Origin: an uncultured Clostridium sp. | GTDB lineage: Bacteria; Bacillota; Clostridia; Clostridiales; Clostridiaceae | Direction of reading: 5' to 3' | NCBI GenBank assembly: GCA_934755305.1 | Contig: CAKVLD010000027.1 | Location: 1 to 35,737, forward strand | DNA: 35,737 nucleotides | Shown: positions 23,613-32,807 of the stretch, piece by piece | How the letters are laid out: every line of letters begins with the position of its first letter | How positions within the stretch are numbered: the stretch's first letter is position 1 | Notes under the pieces: generated by a model | What the model was told of the DNA's origin: nothing | What the model saw: only the letters and a program-made list of their open reading frames with translations | Databases searched by the model: none | Position numbers and translations under genes: made by a program

Positions 23613-23641
23613 AACTTATTTACATAAAATGTAAATAAGTT
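23613..23641. repeat. 13-bp perfect inverted repeat
   Basis: AACTTATTTACAT (23613-23625) and ATGTAAATAAGTT (23629-23641) are separated by only AAA. No T-tract follows, and a separate terminator already lies upstream. It ends 10 bases before the -35 box of the next promoter, so an operator is possible. Confidence 0.8.
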
Positions 23642-23651
23642 CGAAGTATTG

Positions 23652-23680
23652 TTGCATTAGTTATTAAAAAAAATTACAAT
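23652..23680 (+). promoter_or_regulatory. Candidate promoter of the MazG-like gene
   Basis: TTGCAT (23652-23657), a 17-base spacer and TACAAT (23675-23680) fit sigma-A. It lies about 30 bases upstream of the gene and just downstream of the inverted repeat. Confidence 0.6.
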
Positions 23681-23711
23681 ATATATACAAGGGAAAATAG
23701 GGGTGAATTTT

Positions 23712-24032
23712 ATGAAACATAGGGAACTTAACATTATGGCAAATGTTAAAATAATAGAAAATTTGAAAGCTCAATTACTTTGTATTATTGGAGAATTTTT
23801 TAAGTTATTAACTAAGGGCAGTAATGTAGCTCAAGAATCTATTTTAGAATGTATATCTGGAGCTATAATAATTCTTTATGTATTAGGTCGTAAACTTGGA
23901 TATTCTTTGCCAGAAATAGATCATGTTATGAAAAATAAGTTGGATATGGGGATAAAGGCAGAAGATGAAGTTGAGAAGGAAGGAAAAAGCCTTAGTGAAT
24001 TAAAGAATTACATAAATAATCGAAGAGATTAA
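23712..24032 (+). CDS. MazG-like family protein
   Basis: The 106-residue, mostly helical protein resembles the MazG-like family of small clostridial proteins related to all-alpha NTP pyrophosphatases. Visible helices are ENLKAQLLCIIGEFFKLL, AQESILECISGAIIILYVLG and LPEIDHVMKNKL. The acidic metal-binding pattern of true MazG enzymes (EExxE...ExxD) is only partly there (E37-like GEFF, ESILE), so activity is uncertain. I chose ATG 23712, with GGGGTG 6 bases upstream; a GTG at 23703 is part of that site. It lies 22 bases before gdpP and may be co-transcribed with it. Confidence 0.72.
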   Translation: MKHRELNIMANVKIIENLKAQLLCIIGEFFKLLTKGSNVAQESILECISGAIIILYVLGRKLGYSLPEIDHVMKNKLDMGIKAEDEVEKEGKSLSELKNYINNRRD

Positions 24033-24054
24033 GTATGTTTTAGGAGGCTATTTT

Positions 24055-26013
24055 ATGAAAGGACTTGCAACAATTCGACCATATTTAATAACAGTAGGAT
24101 TTTTTATAGGGGTAATAGTTTTTTTATATTATGATGTAAATAAAATATTAGGCGCTATTATTTTATTTATTTTTACTGTTTATAATCTTTTGATATTGCT
24201 TAGGTTCAAGAAAAAAGAAAGTGGTATGAATCAGTTTACAAGTTATATAAATGAAAGTATATCAGATAATCTTTACAATATGGCAATTCCTGTTGTAATG
24301 GTTAAAGATACAGGGGAGATAATTTGGCATAATAATAATTTTGTGAAGTTTACAAAACTTACAGAGATTAAAGGGCAAAATATAGTAAATATTATAAGAG
24401 GAATAAATTTAGAAAATTTATTTAAAGATATAAACTCATCGCATCAAAGATTAAAAGTTGAAAATACGTTATATGATATTTCTAGTAGCAAAATAGTTTA
24501 TGATAATGAAGAATTTAGATTAGTATACTTTAATGATTTATCAGAGGTTTTATCTTTAGTTAATAGTAAAGATAGCTTAAAAGAATGTATAATGCTTATA
24601 GAGGTAGACAATTTAACAGAGGCTTTAGATACTACAGATGAAGAAGATAAACCTTTAGTTGTAGCTGAAGTTGAACGTTGTATAAATTCATATGCAACTA
24701 AGATTAGAGCGATGGTTAAGAGGTATGATAATAATAAATATGTATTATCAGTTCAAGAAAAGTTTATTCAAGAAGAAGTTGAAAAAAAGTTCCCTATATT
24801 AGATGAAATATCAGAAATTAATAAAGGTAATAAATTAGAATTGACTCTTAGTATAGGTATTGGAGTAGGTGGAATATCACCTTATGAAAATAATGCTTTT
24901 GCCACAACTGCAAAAGAATTAGCTTTAGGTAGAGGTGGAGATCAAGCAGTTGTTAAAAATAATGAAAATATAAAGTTCTTTGGTGGTAATACTAAAGAAA
25001 TAGAGAAAAGAACTAAAGTAAGAGCTAGAGTTGTTTCTCATGCGTTAAAAGAATTGATCTATGAAAGTAGTAAGGTTTATATTATAGGACATAGTAATCC
25101 TGATATGGATTGTTTTGGTTCTGCTGTAGCTTTATCTTCTATTGTTAAACAATTGGGTAAGTCATGTAAGATTATTTTAAATAATGATATTAATGCTATT
25201 GATTATTTTTTAAATATCTTAAAGAAGGATGAAAAGTATAGTGATAGATTTATATCTTTAGAAAAGGCACATGAAGAATTAGATGACGAGACTTTAATGA
25301 TAATTGTTGATGTTCATAATAGAAGTTATGTGAGTGATTTTAATATTGTTGAGAAAGCAAAAAGAAAAATTATTATAGACCACCATAGGCGAAGTGCTGA
25401 TATAATAGAAGGAACAATGTTAAATTACATTGAAGTATATGCTTCTTCAACATCAGAGATGATTACAGAACTTATTCAGTACATAATGGATAAACCTGAA
25501 ATATCTAAGATAGAAGCAGAAGGACTTTTAGCTGGTATATTTATGGATACAAAGGGATTTTCTTTTAAAACAGGTGTAAGGACTTTTGAAGCTGCATCAT
25601 TCCTTAGAAATAAAGGAGCTGATACTATAGAAGTCAAAAAGATGTTCACAGATAATTTAGATGATTATTTAAAGATTGCAGAAACAATAAAATCTGCAAA
25701 GGTTGAAAACAATACAGCTATTGCAATTTCACCTAATGATGTTGATTCGGTATTAGTTGCAAAAGCAGCAGATGAATTATTAAATATATCTGGAATATTT
25801 GCATGTTTTGTTTTAGCTAATATAAATGGTGATATATATATTAGTGGAAGATCTGTAGGTGATATAAATGTTCAAGTTGTTTTAGAAGTTCTTGGTGGTG
25901 GCGGGCATATGAATATAGCAGGAGCTAAACTATCAAATACAACAATAGATGAAGCAGTTAGATTATTAAAAGACGCAATGTCTAAAAATTTAAGGGTAGG
26001 TGACTTGAAATGA
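24055..26013 (+). CDS. gdpP: Cyclic-di-AMP phosphodiesterase GdpP
   Basis: GdpP hydrolyses the second messenger c-di-AMP. In order it has two membrane segments (about 11-28 and 31-49), a PAS-like sensor domain (about 75-165), a degenerate GGDEF domain (about 175-305, ending LGRGGDQAVVK) and a DHH-DHHA1 phosphodiesterase. The catalytic metal ligands are in HSNPDMD (346-352), DVH (419-421), DHH (442-444) and DTKG (498-501). The DHHA1 motif is GGGGHMNIAG (614-623). The length of 652 is typical. It overlaps the start of rplI by 4 bases (ATGA), a conserved pairing, so translation is probably coupled. Confidence 0.94.
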   Translation: MKGLATIRPYLITVGFFIGVIVFLYYDVNKILGAIILFIFTVYNLLILLRFKKKESGMNQFTSYINESISDNLYNMAIPVVMVKDTGEIIWHNNNFVKFTKLTEIKGQNIVNIIRGINLENLFKDINSSHQRLKVENTLYDISSSKIVYDNEEFRLVYFNDLSEVLSLVNSKDSLKECIMLIEVDNLTEALDTTDEEDKPLVVAEVERCINSYATKIRAMVKRYDNNKYVLSVQEKFIQEEVEKKFPILDEISEINKGNKLELTLSIGIGVGGISPYENNAFATTAKELALGRGGDQAVVKNNENIKFFGGNTKEIEKRTKVRARVVSHALKELIYESSKVYIIGHSNPDMDCFGSAVALSSIVKQLGKSCKIILNNDINAIDYFLNILKKDEKYSDRFISLEKAHEELDDETLMIIVDVHNRSYVSDFNIVEKAKRKIIIDHHRRSADIIEGTMLNYIEVYASSTSEMITELIQYIMDKPEISKIEAEGLLAGIFMDTKGFSFKTGVRTFEAASFLRNKGADTIEVKKMFTDNLDDYLKIAETIKSAKVENNTAIAISPNDVDSVLVAKAADELLNISGIFACFVLANINGDIYISGRSVGDINVQVVLEVLGGGGHMNIAGAKLSNTTIDEAVRLLKDAMSKNLRVGDLK

Positions 26014-26453
26014 AAGTAATTTTATTACAAGATGTTAAGAAGATAGGTAAAAAAGGAGATGTAATAAATACATCTGATGGATATGCAAGAAATTATTTAT
26101 TTCCAAGAAAATTAGCAGAAGAAGCTACAGAGGCAAGTCTTCATATATTAAATAACAAGATAGCAAATGAAAGAAAGCAAAAGTTAGCTGAAATAGAAGC
26201 AGCACAAAAGGTAGCAGCTGATTTAAAAGGAAAAGAAATTAAGATAACTACAAAGACAGGTGAAAGTGGAAAATTATTTGGAGCTATTACAAGCAAGGAT
26301 GTAGCAGCTTTAATAAAGACACAATACAATGTTACTGTAGATAAAAAGAAAATTGTGATGGATACTATAAAAGTTGCTGGAACATATGAAATAGAAGTTA
26401 AGTTATATCCAGAAGTATCAACTAAAATGAAGGTAATTATTATCCCACAATAA
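26010..26453 (+). CDS. rplI: 50S ribosomal protein L9
   Basis: L9 binds 23S rRNA near the L1 stalk and extends from the ribosome. The N-terminal domain starts MKVILLQDVKKIGKKGDVINTSDGYARNYL, shown here only by its family signature GYARNYLFPR. A long central helix and a C-terminal domain (GKLFGAITSKDVA) follow. The length of 147 residues is normal. Its ATG overlaps the gdpP stop. Confidence 0.96.
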   Translation: MKVILLQDVKKIGKKGDVINTSDGYARNYLFPRKLAEEATEASLHILNNKIANERKQKLAEIEAAQKVAADLKGKEIKITTKTGESGKLFGAITSKDVAALIKTQYNVTVDKKKIVMDTIKVAGTYEIEVKLYPEVSTKMKVIIIPQ

Positions 26454-26469
26454 TTAAGGAGGAATAATA

Positions 26470-28371
26470 ATGAATAAAACTGGTGATGATATTAACTTCT
26501 TACAGGAAGTTTTAAATCAAGAATTACCATTAGAAGCACAAGTTAATGTTTTATTTGAAATATTAGATAATGTTTTAGATAAAGGTGCAGTTAGAGCTAG
26601 AACTGTTAAGTATAAGCTTAGTAAGTATGTATCATCAAGCAATATATGTGAAAGGGTATATGCTTTAAATATGATAGCTTCAGATGGAAAAGGTCTAGAT
26701 GTAGTACCTTCTCTTGAAGAAATAGAAAAAGTATTACAAGATACTGCTGATTGGATTGCAGAATGTATTGCTAAAAGATATGTTCAAGGTAAGATAGAAG
26801 CTAAGGTTGAACAATCTTTAATGGAAAAGCAAGAAAAGTATATTGATGAAATAAGAATGTCTGTAATAAAAAAGCAAAAAGGTAGTGAAAACAAAAAAAC
26901 TACTAAGAAGTACGAAGAATTAGTTGCTTTAGATAATAAGGTTACTAATAAGAATATAATGAGCTTTTTAAGACCAGAGGAATTAGATGAAGTTGTTGGG
27001 CAAGAGAGAGCTATTAAATCTCTTATATCAAAATTATCATCTCCATATCCACAACATATAATTTTATATGGACCTCCAGGTGTTGGTAAAACTACAGCTG
27101 CTAGACTTGCATTAAAGGTTTCAAAAGGTTTAGATTTTACTCCATTTGATGATGATTCAAAGTTTGTAGAAGTTGATGGAACTACCTTAAGGTGGGATCC
27201 AAGAGAAATTACTAATCCTTTATTAGGATCTGTACATGATCCTATATATCAAGGTAGTAAAAGAGATTTAGCAGATATAGGTGTTCCAGAACCAAAGCCA
27301 GGTTTAGTTACTGAAGCACATGGTGGTATTTTATTTATTGATGAAATAGGAGAACTCGATAATATACTACAAAATAAGTTATTAAAGGTTCTAGAAGATA
27401 AGAGAGTTGAATTCTCATCTTCTTACTATGATCCAGATGATGAGAATACACCTAAATATATAAAGTATCTTTTTGATAAGGGAGCACCAGCAGATTTTGT
27501 TCTAATAGGTGCAACTACTAGAGAACCAAAGGATATTAATCCTGCATTAAGATCTAGATGTACGGAGGTATTTTTTGAACCATTATCAGCAAAAGATATT
27601 GAACAAATAGTAATTAATGCAGCAAAGAAGCTAAATGTTAAGTTAGAAGAAGGAGTTTCTGAACTTATTAGCAGATATACTATAGAGGGTAGAAAAGCTG
27701 TTAATATGTTAACTGATGCATATGGATTAGCTTTATATAATGAAAAGAAGATAGAAGAGGGAATAGAAATAAAACTTAAAGATATAGAAGAAGTTATATC
27801 AATAGGTAGATATGTTCCTTTTGAAAGAAACGATAATGAAAATAAATTTGAAATAGGTCATGTATATGGTCTTGGAGTAAGTGGTTTTTTAGGTTCAACT
27901 ATAGAAATAGAAGCTTCAGCATTCCCAGCAAAGAAAAAGGGTGCTGGTACTGTTAGATTTAATGAAACAGCTGGTTCAATGGCTAAGGACTCTGTATTTA
28001 ATGCAGCTTCTGTTATAAGAAAGATTACAGATAAGGATATTAGAGACTTTGATATTCATGTAAATGTAATTGGTGGAGGAAAGATAGATGGACCTTCAGC
28101 AGGAGCAGCTATTACTGTTTGTGTAATTAGTGCATTATTAGAAAAACCTATAAGACAAGATATTGCAATTACTGGAGAAATATCTTTAAGGGGTAATATA
28201 AAACCTGTAGGTGGAATATTTGAAAAGGTATATGGAGCTAGAAGAAAGGGAATAAATTTAGTATTAGTTCCTAAAGATAACGAAAACGAAATTCCAAGAG
28301 GATTAAAAGATATTGAAGTAAGTGCGGTAAGTAAAATAGAAGAACTAATGAACATAGTATTCGAAAAATAA
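26470..28371 (+). CDS. lonC: ATP-dependent Lon-type protease LonC
   Basis: This 633-residue protein joins an N-terminal helical region (1-165), an AAA+ ATPase domain and a C-terminal Lon protease domain. Walker A is GPPGVGKT (201-208), Walker B ILFIDE (287-292), and an arginine-finger region lies around NPALRSRCTEVFFEP. The Ser-Lys dyad is S543 in DGPSAG and K586 in GGIFEK. It lacks the large N-terminal domain of classic LonA and is near-identical in layout to clostridial LonC between rplI and dnaB. An insertion within the ATPase domain (about 220-285 and 315-340) recalls LonB. AAGGAGG precedes the ATG. Confidence 0.9.
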   Translation: MNKTGDDINFLQEVLNQELPLEAQVNVLFEILDNVLDKGAVRARTVKYKLSKYVSSSNICERVYALNMIASDGKGLDVVPSLEEIEKVLQDTADWIAECIAKRYVQGKIEAKVEQSLMEKQEKYIDEIRMSVIKKQKGSENKKTTKKYEELVALDNKVTNKNIMSFLRPEELDEVVGQERAIKSLISKLSSPYPQHIILYGPPGVGKTTAARLALKVSKGLDFTPFDDDSKFVEVDGTTLRWDPREITNPLLGSVHDPIYQGSKRDLADIGVPEPKPGLVTEAHGGILFIDEIGELDNILQNKLLKVLEDKRVEFSSSYYDPDDENTPKYIKYLFDKGAPADFVLIGATTREPKDINPALRSRCTEVFFEPLSAKDIEQIVINAAKKLNVKLEEGVSELISRYTIEGRKAVNMLTDAYGLALYNEKKIEEGIEIKLKDIEEVISIGRYVPFERNDNENKFEIGHVYGLGVSGFLGSTIEIEASAFPAKKKGAGTVRFNETAGSMAKDSVFNAASVIRKITDKDIRDFDIHVNVIGGGKIDGPSAGAAITVCVISALLEKPIRQDIAITGEISLRGNIKPVGGIFEKVYGARRKGINLVLVPKDNENEIPRGLKDIEVSAVSKIEELMNIVFEK

Positions 28372-28386
28372 AAGGAGGGATACTAT

Positions 28387-29721
28387 TTGGAATCCTCAGT
28401 AATGAGAAGTTTACCACAAAGTATAGAGGCAGAACAATCAGTAATAGGTTCTATGATTATAGATAAAAATGCTATTGTTCAAGTTGCTGAAAGGCTTGAA
28501 GAAGGAGACTTCTATAGAGAAGGTCATAAGATAATATATAGAGCTATATTTGATATGTTTAGAAACGATATGGCAGTTGATCTTCTAACTTTATTGGAGT
28601 ATTTAAAATCTAATGATCAATTAGAACGTGCTGGTGGAGTAACATATATTACAGAGGTAACTTCATCAGTACCAACTACAGCAAACCTTTCATCTTATAT
28701 TAAGATAGTAGAAGAAAAGTCTACTTTAAGAAAACTTATAAAGGCATCAACAGCGATTATAGAAGATAGTTATAATAAGCAAGGCGAAGTAGCGGATGTA
28801 TTAGATCAGGCTGAAAAAAAGATTTTTGATATAGCTGAAAAAAGAACTACCAACGACTTCGAACCCTTAAGTGTAGTTTTAGAAAGAGGATTCTTAGAAA
28901 TTGAAAGACTATTTAAGAATAGAGGAGAAATTACAGGTGTTGGATCTGGGATAAAGGATTTAGATGCTAAGACTTCTGGATTCCAAAGTGGTGATATGGT
29001 TCTTATTGCAGCTAGACCTTCCATGGGAAAAACTACGTTTGCACTAAATATTGCAGAAAATGCCGCTCTTAGAGAAGGAAAAAGTGTAGTAATATTCTCT
29101 CTGGAAATGTCAAAGGAGCAGTTAGCTTATAAGCTTTTATGTTCAGAAGCTAATGTAGATATGCTTAAGCTTAGAACAGGTGCTTTAGATGATAGAGATT
29201 GGGAAAACATAGCTAGAGCCACAGGTCCATTATCTAAAGCAAAGATATACATAGATGATACAGCTGGGGTTTCAGTTATGGAAATGAGATCTAAGTGTAG
29301 AAGATTAAAGATGGAATATGGTATTGATTTAATACTAATAGATTATTTACAATTGATGTCAGGTTCTTCATCAGAAAATAGACAACAAGAGGTATCTGAA
29401 ATATCTAGATCTATTAAAGCGTTAGCTAAGGAAATGCATTGTCCTGTTATTGCTTTATCACAGTTATCTCGTGCACCAGAACAAAGAGCAGATCACAGAC
29501 CTATGCTTTCTGACTTAAGAGAGTCAGGTTCCATAGAACAGGATGCTGATGTTGTTATGTTCTTATATAGAGATGAGTACTATAATAAGGAATCAGAAGA
29601 TAAGGGAACAGCTGAATGTATAATAGCTAAACAAAGAAATGGTCCAGTTGGAACTGTTAAGATGGCGTGGATTGGTTCTATGAGTAAGTTTGCTGATTTA
29701 GAATTAGTTCATACAGATTAA
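28387..29721 (+). CDS. dnaB: Replicative DNA helicase DnaB (DnaC of Bacillus)
   Basis: This is the hexameric helicase that unwinds DNA at the fork. The N-terminal domain (PQSIEAEQSVIGSMI) is followed by a linker and a RecA-like motor domain with Walker A ARPSMGKT (209-216), VIFSLEMSKEQL, LILIDYLQLMSG and SQLSRAPEQR. The length is 444 residues. The start is TTG at 28387, supported by AAAGGAGGG about 7 bases upstream; an ATG five codons later is too far from it. It ends at a terminator shared with the malic enzyme gene. Confidence 0.96.
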   Translation: MESSVMRSLPQSIEAEQSVIGSMIIDKNAIVQVAERLEEGDFYREGHKIIYRAIFDMFRNDMAVDLLTLLEYLKSNDQLERAGGVTYITEVTSSVPTTANLSSYIKIVEEKSTLRKLIKASTAIIEDSYNKQGEVADVLDQAEKKIFDIAEKRTTNDFEPLSVVLERGFLEIERLFKNRGEITGVGSGIKDLDAKTSGFQSGDMVLIAARPSMGKTTFALNIAENAALREGKSVVIFSLEMSKEQLAYKLLCSEANVDMLKLRTGALDDRDWENIARATGPLSKAKIYIDDTAGVSVMEMRSKCRRLKMEYGIDLILIDYLQLMSGSSSENRQQEVSEISRSIKALAKEMHCPVIALSQLSRAPEQRADHRPMLSDLRESGSIEQDADVVMFLYRDEYYNKESEDKGTAECIIAKQRNGPVGTVKMAWIGSMSKFADLELVHTD

Positions 29722-29736
29722 TTAAGGTTTATATAT

Positions 29737-29781
29737 AAAAAAAGAAGCCGTTATATTTACATATGATAGCTTCTTTTTTTT
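29737..29781. terminator. Bidirectional terminator between dnaB and malic enzyme
   Basis: AAAAAAAGAAGC (29737-29748) pairs with GCTTCTTTTTTT (29769-29780) around a 20-base loop that can pair further. The A and T ends give a T-tract on either strand, so it can serve both converging genes. Confidence 0.88.
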
Positions 29782-29788
29782 ATGAGTT

Positions 29789-30958
29789 TTATTTATTAGC
29801 TTCACTTTTTATAGCAGCTTCTTTAACGGCTTCTGCTACCATCTTTTGAACTTTTAAGTCAAAAGCTTTTGGAATTATATTATCTTCATTAAGTTCAGCT
29901 TCATCAATAGCGTTAGCTATAGCATAAGCAGCTGCTACTTTCATTTCTTCATTAATTTCTTTTGCTTGAACATCTAAAGCACCTCTAAATATACCAGGGA
30001 AGGCTAAAACGTTATTTATTTGATTTGGATAATCAGAACGGCCTGTACCTACAACTCTAGCTCCACCTTCCTTAGCGACTTCTGGAAAGATTTCTGGAGT
30101 AGGGTTTGCCATTGCAAAAATAATAGCATCTTTGTTCATAGTTTCTACCATTTCTTTAGATACTAAATTAGGAGCAGAAACTCCTATAAATATATCTGCA
30201 TTTTTAATGGCATCTTTTAAAGTACCTGTTTCTTTATTTGGGTTTGTTATTTTGGCAAGTTCTTTTAATGAATCATTTTGAAGATTAGCACCTTCGTGAA
30301 TTACACCATTTATATCACACATAACTATGTTTTTAACACCTGATGATAATAGTAATTTACATATTGCAGAACCAGCAGAACCAGCACCATTTATAACTAC
30401 TTTTACATCAGTAAGATTTTTCTTTACTATTTTTAAGGCGTTTAATATTCCAGCTAGAACTACTATAGCTGTTCCGTGTTGATCATCATGAAAAACAGGA
30501 ATATCTAATTTTTCTTTTAATTTTCTTTCTACTTCAAAACATCTTGGTGCTGAAATATCTTCTAGATTAATACCACCTAAAGAAGGTGCTATTCTAGCTA
30601 CAGTATCAACAATCTCATCAACATTTTTTGTATCAAGAACTAAAGGAATAGCATCAATGTTAGCAAATTCCTTAAATAGAACTGATTTTCCTTCCATTAC
30701 AGGTAATGCAGCTAAAGGTCCTATATCTCCAAGGCCTAGTACAGCAGTTCCGTCTGAAATAACTGCAACTGTATTCCATTTTCTCGTATAAACATAAGCT
30801 TTTGATGGGTCTTTGTGAATTTCCCTACATGGCTCTGCTACCCCTGGAGTATAAGCAAGACTTAAATCTTTTGCATTATTTATAGTACATCTTGATTTTA
30901 CTTCTAACTTACCTTTCAATTTTTTGTGATATTCTAGGGATTCTTCATAAATATTCAT
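29789..30958 (-). CDS. NAD-dependent malic enzyme
   Basis: Malic enzyme converts malate to pyruvate and carbon dioxide with reduction of NAD(P). Motifs are SLAYTPGVAEPCREI, with Tyr36, the catalytic K91 in MEGKSVLF, metal ligands E133, D134 and D159 (INLEDISAPRC; FHDDQHGTA), and the nucleotide-binding loop INGAGSAGSAI (189-199). The 389 residues fit the short bacterial form without the phosphotransacetylase-like tail. Cofactor choice between NAD and NADP cannot be settled by eye. It runs against its neighbours and diverges from purA. AAAGGAGTG precedes the ATG. Confidence 0.94.
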   Translation of the reverse strand: MNIYEESLEYHKKLKGKLEVKSRCTINNAKDLSLAYTPGVAEPCREIHKDPSKAYVYTRKWNTVAVISDGTAVLGLGDIGPLAALPVMEGKSVLFKEFANIDAIPLVLDTKNVDEIVDTVARIAPSLGGINLEDISAPRCFEVERKLKEKLDIPVFHDDQHGTAIVVLAGILNALKIVKKNLTDVKVVINGAGSAGSAICKLLLSSGVKNIVMCDINGVIHEGANLQNDSLKELAKITNPNKETGTLKDAIKNADIFIGVSAPNLVSKEMVETMNKDAIIFAMANPTPEIFPEVAKEGGARVVGTGRSDYPNQINNVLAFPGIFRGALDVQAKEINEEMKVAAAYAIANAIDEAELNEDNIIPKAFDLKVQKMVAEAVKEAAIKSEANK

Positions 30959-31023
30959 AGTAACACTCCTTTACTTATTAAAATATGTATAATTAGTAAA
31001 TAATAAACAGACAATATGTATAT

Positions 31024-31052
31024 ATTATACGAATTATCTTTTAAATTTGCAA
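31024..31052 (-). promoter_or_regulatory. Promoter of the malic enzyme gene
   Basis: On the minus strand TTGCAA (31052 to 31047), a 17-base spacer and TATAAT (31029 to 31024) form a good sigma-A promoter about 65 bases before the gene. Confidence 0.75.
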
Positions 31053-31071
31053 AAAAATATTCGATAATTTA

Positions 31072-31100
31072 TTGACCTATGAACTTCTCTTTGCTAGTAT
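31072..31100 (+). promoter_or_regulatory. Promoter of purA
   Basis: TTGACC (31072-31077), a 17-base spacer and TAGTAT (31095-31100) point into purA. It lies back to back with the malic enzyme promoter, the -35 boxes only 19 bases apart. I see no purine riboswitch in the short leader. Confidence 0.75.
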
Positions 31101-31135
31101 GAAGGAAGAGAGAATTCATTAAGGAGGCAATGCAT

Positions 31136-32422
31136 ATGTCAGCATTTATTGTTTTAGGAGCTCAATGGGGAGATGAAGGAAAGGGTAAAATGACAGATTA
31201 CCTTGCAGAAGAAGCACAAGTAGTTGTTAGATATCAAGGAGGTAATAATGCAGGTCATACCGTAGAAGTTGGAGATAGACAATATAAACTTCACTTAATA
31301 CCTTCAGGTATATTATATGATGATAAAGTAAATGTAATAGGAAATGGAGTTGTTGTTGATCCTAAGGCATTATTCGAAGAAATAGATTATTTAGAAAGTG
31401 AAGGGGTTAAAATTACACCTGAAAAATTAATTATAAGTGATAGAGCGCATTTAATTATGCCATACCATAAAGTGTTAGATAAAGTTAAAGAAAAAGCAAG
31501 AGGAAAGAATGATATAGGTACTACTGGTAAAGGAATAGGACCTTGTTATACAGATAAGTTTGAAAGATGTGGAATTAGAGTTTGTGATTTAATACATGAA
31601 GACATCTTTGAAGCAAAATTAAGAGAAAATGTTGAAACTAAAAATCTATATCTTACAAAAGTATATGGAGAAGAGGCTCTTGATGTAGAAGCAATATTAA
31701 AGGAGTTTAATGAATACGCTAAAAAGATAAAACCATTTGTTAAAGATACTTCAGTAGAAGTGTATAATTCTATCAAAGCAGGAAAAGATGTTTTATTTGA
31801 AGGTGCTCAAGGAATGTTATTAGATATAGATTATGGAACATATCCATATGTTACTTCATCTAATACTACTGCTGGTGGAGTAAGTAATGGTGTTGGTATA
31901 GGACCAAACCAAATAACAAATGCTGTTGGTATTGCAAAAGCATATACTACAAGAGTAGGAAAAGGACCTTTCCCTACTGAATTATTAAATGAAACTGGAG
32001 ATTGGATAAGAGAAAAAGGTCATGAATATGGAGTTACTACTGGTAGATCTAGAAGATGTGGTTGGTTAGATTTAGTTATAGTAAAGTCAGCAACTAGAGT
32101 TAGTGGATTGACATCTTTAGCAGTAACTAAGATAGATACATTAGCTGGTTTAGATAAAATTAAAGTTTGTGTAGGATATAAATTCAATGGAGAAATAATA
32201 GATTATTTCCCAGCTAGCTTAGAAGATTTAGCTAAATGTGAACCAGTATATGAAGAATTTGATGGATGGGATGAATCAGTAGCAGATGCTAGAAGTTATG
32301 ATGAATTACCAGAAAACGCAAAGAAATATTTAAAGAGAATAGAAGAATTCACAGAAACTAAGATATCTATAGTATCAGTAGGTCCTAAGAGAGATCAGAC
32401 TATGAGAATAGCTGAACTTTAA
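31136..32422 (+). CDS. purA: Adenylosuccinate synthetase
   Basis: PurA joins IMP and aspartate using GTP to give adenylosuccinate, the first committed step to AMP. The family signatures are QWGDEGKGK near the N-terminus, then GNNAGHT, GTTGKGIGPCYTDK and the GTP-binding TKIDTLAG. The length of 428 is typical. I chose ATG 31136 because AAGGAGG lies 8 bases upstream; the ATG at 31130 would be only 2 bases from it. Confidence 0.96.
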   Translation: MSAFIVLGAQWGDEGKGKMTDYLAEEAQVVVRYQGGNNAGHTVEVGDRQYKLHLIPSGILYDDKVNVIGNGVVVDPKALFEEIDYLESEGVKITPEKLIISDRAHLIMPYHKVLDKVKEKARGKNDIGTTGKGIGPCYTDKFERCGIRVCDLIHEDIFEAKLRENVETKNLYLTKVYGEEALDVEAILKEFNEYAKKIKPFVKDTSVEVYNSIKAGKDVLFEGAQGMLLDIDYGTYPYVTSSNTTAGGVSNGVGIGPNQITNAVGIAKAYTTRVGKGPFPTELLNETGDWIREKGHEYGVTTGRSRRCGWLDLVIVKSATRVSGLTSLAVTKIDTLAGLDKIKVCVGYKFNGEIIDYFPASLEDLAKCEPVYEEFDGWDESVADARSYDELPENAKKYLKRIEEFTETKISIVSVGPKRDQTMRIAEL

Positions 32423-32437
32423 TTCCGAGTAGGTCAC

Positions 32438-32466
32438 TTGACTTTAATTGATGAATTAAATATAAT
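32438..32466 (+). promoter_or_regulatory. Promoter of the DUF1858 gene
   Basis: TTGACT (32438-32443), a 17-base spacer and TATAAT (32461-32466) form a near-consensus sigma-A promoter. An 8-bp inverted repeat, ATGAATTA/TAATTCAT (32451-32458, 32463-32470), overlaps the spacer and -10 box. Confidence 0.82.
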
Positions 32467-32514
32467 TCATTTATGTATAATAATTATTGATAACATATTA
32501 AAGAGGTGAAAAAT

Positions 32515-32697
32515 ATGATAACTAAGGATATGACAATTGGTGAAGTAGTTCACGCAGATTCATCTAAAGCAGAAATATTAATGAGCTTTGGTATGGGATG
32601 TGTTGGATGTCCATCAGCTCAAGCTGAAACTATAGAAGAAGCAGCTATGGTTCATGGTCTTAATTTAGAAGAATTATTAGAAGCATTAAATAAATAA
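32515..32697 (+). CDS. DUF1858 domain protein (disulfide-type small protein)
   Basis: The protein has 60 residues and is built of one DUF1858 domain: ITKDMTIGEVVHADSSKAEIL, then the pair C29 and C32 in GCVGCPSAQ, then two helices. The family includes the domain found with hybrid cluster (prismane) proteins and is thought to be redox- or metal-related. I chose ATG 32515, with GAGGTG 6 bases upstream. It has its own promoter and terminator, so it is a single-gene unit. The actual partner is unknown. Confidence 0.85.
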   Translation: MITKDMTIGEVVHADSSKAEILMSFGMGCVGCPSAQAETIEEAAMVHGLNLEELLEALNK

Positions 32698-32701
32698 TTA
32701 G

Positions 32702-32731
32702 AAAAGAAGATGATTTTTCATCTTCTTTTTT
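32702..32731 (+). terminator. Terminator after the DUF1858 gene
   Basis: AAAAGAAGATGA (32702-32713) pairs with TCATCTTCTTTT (32718-32729) around TTTT, ending in a T-tract. Confidence 0.92.
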
Positions 32732-32807
32732 ATAAATTCGGTTAATTATAGAAGTATTTGTATAATAAGTATGTTAAAATGAAATAATAGGAATAAGGGG
32801 TGAAAAT

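Noticed and set aside
28056..28355. 99-codon minus-strand frame
   Set aside because: It is antisense to the conserved Lon protease domain of lonC; the pattern follows from lonC codon use.
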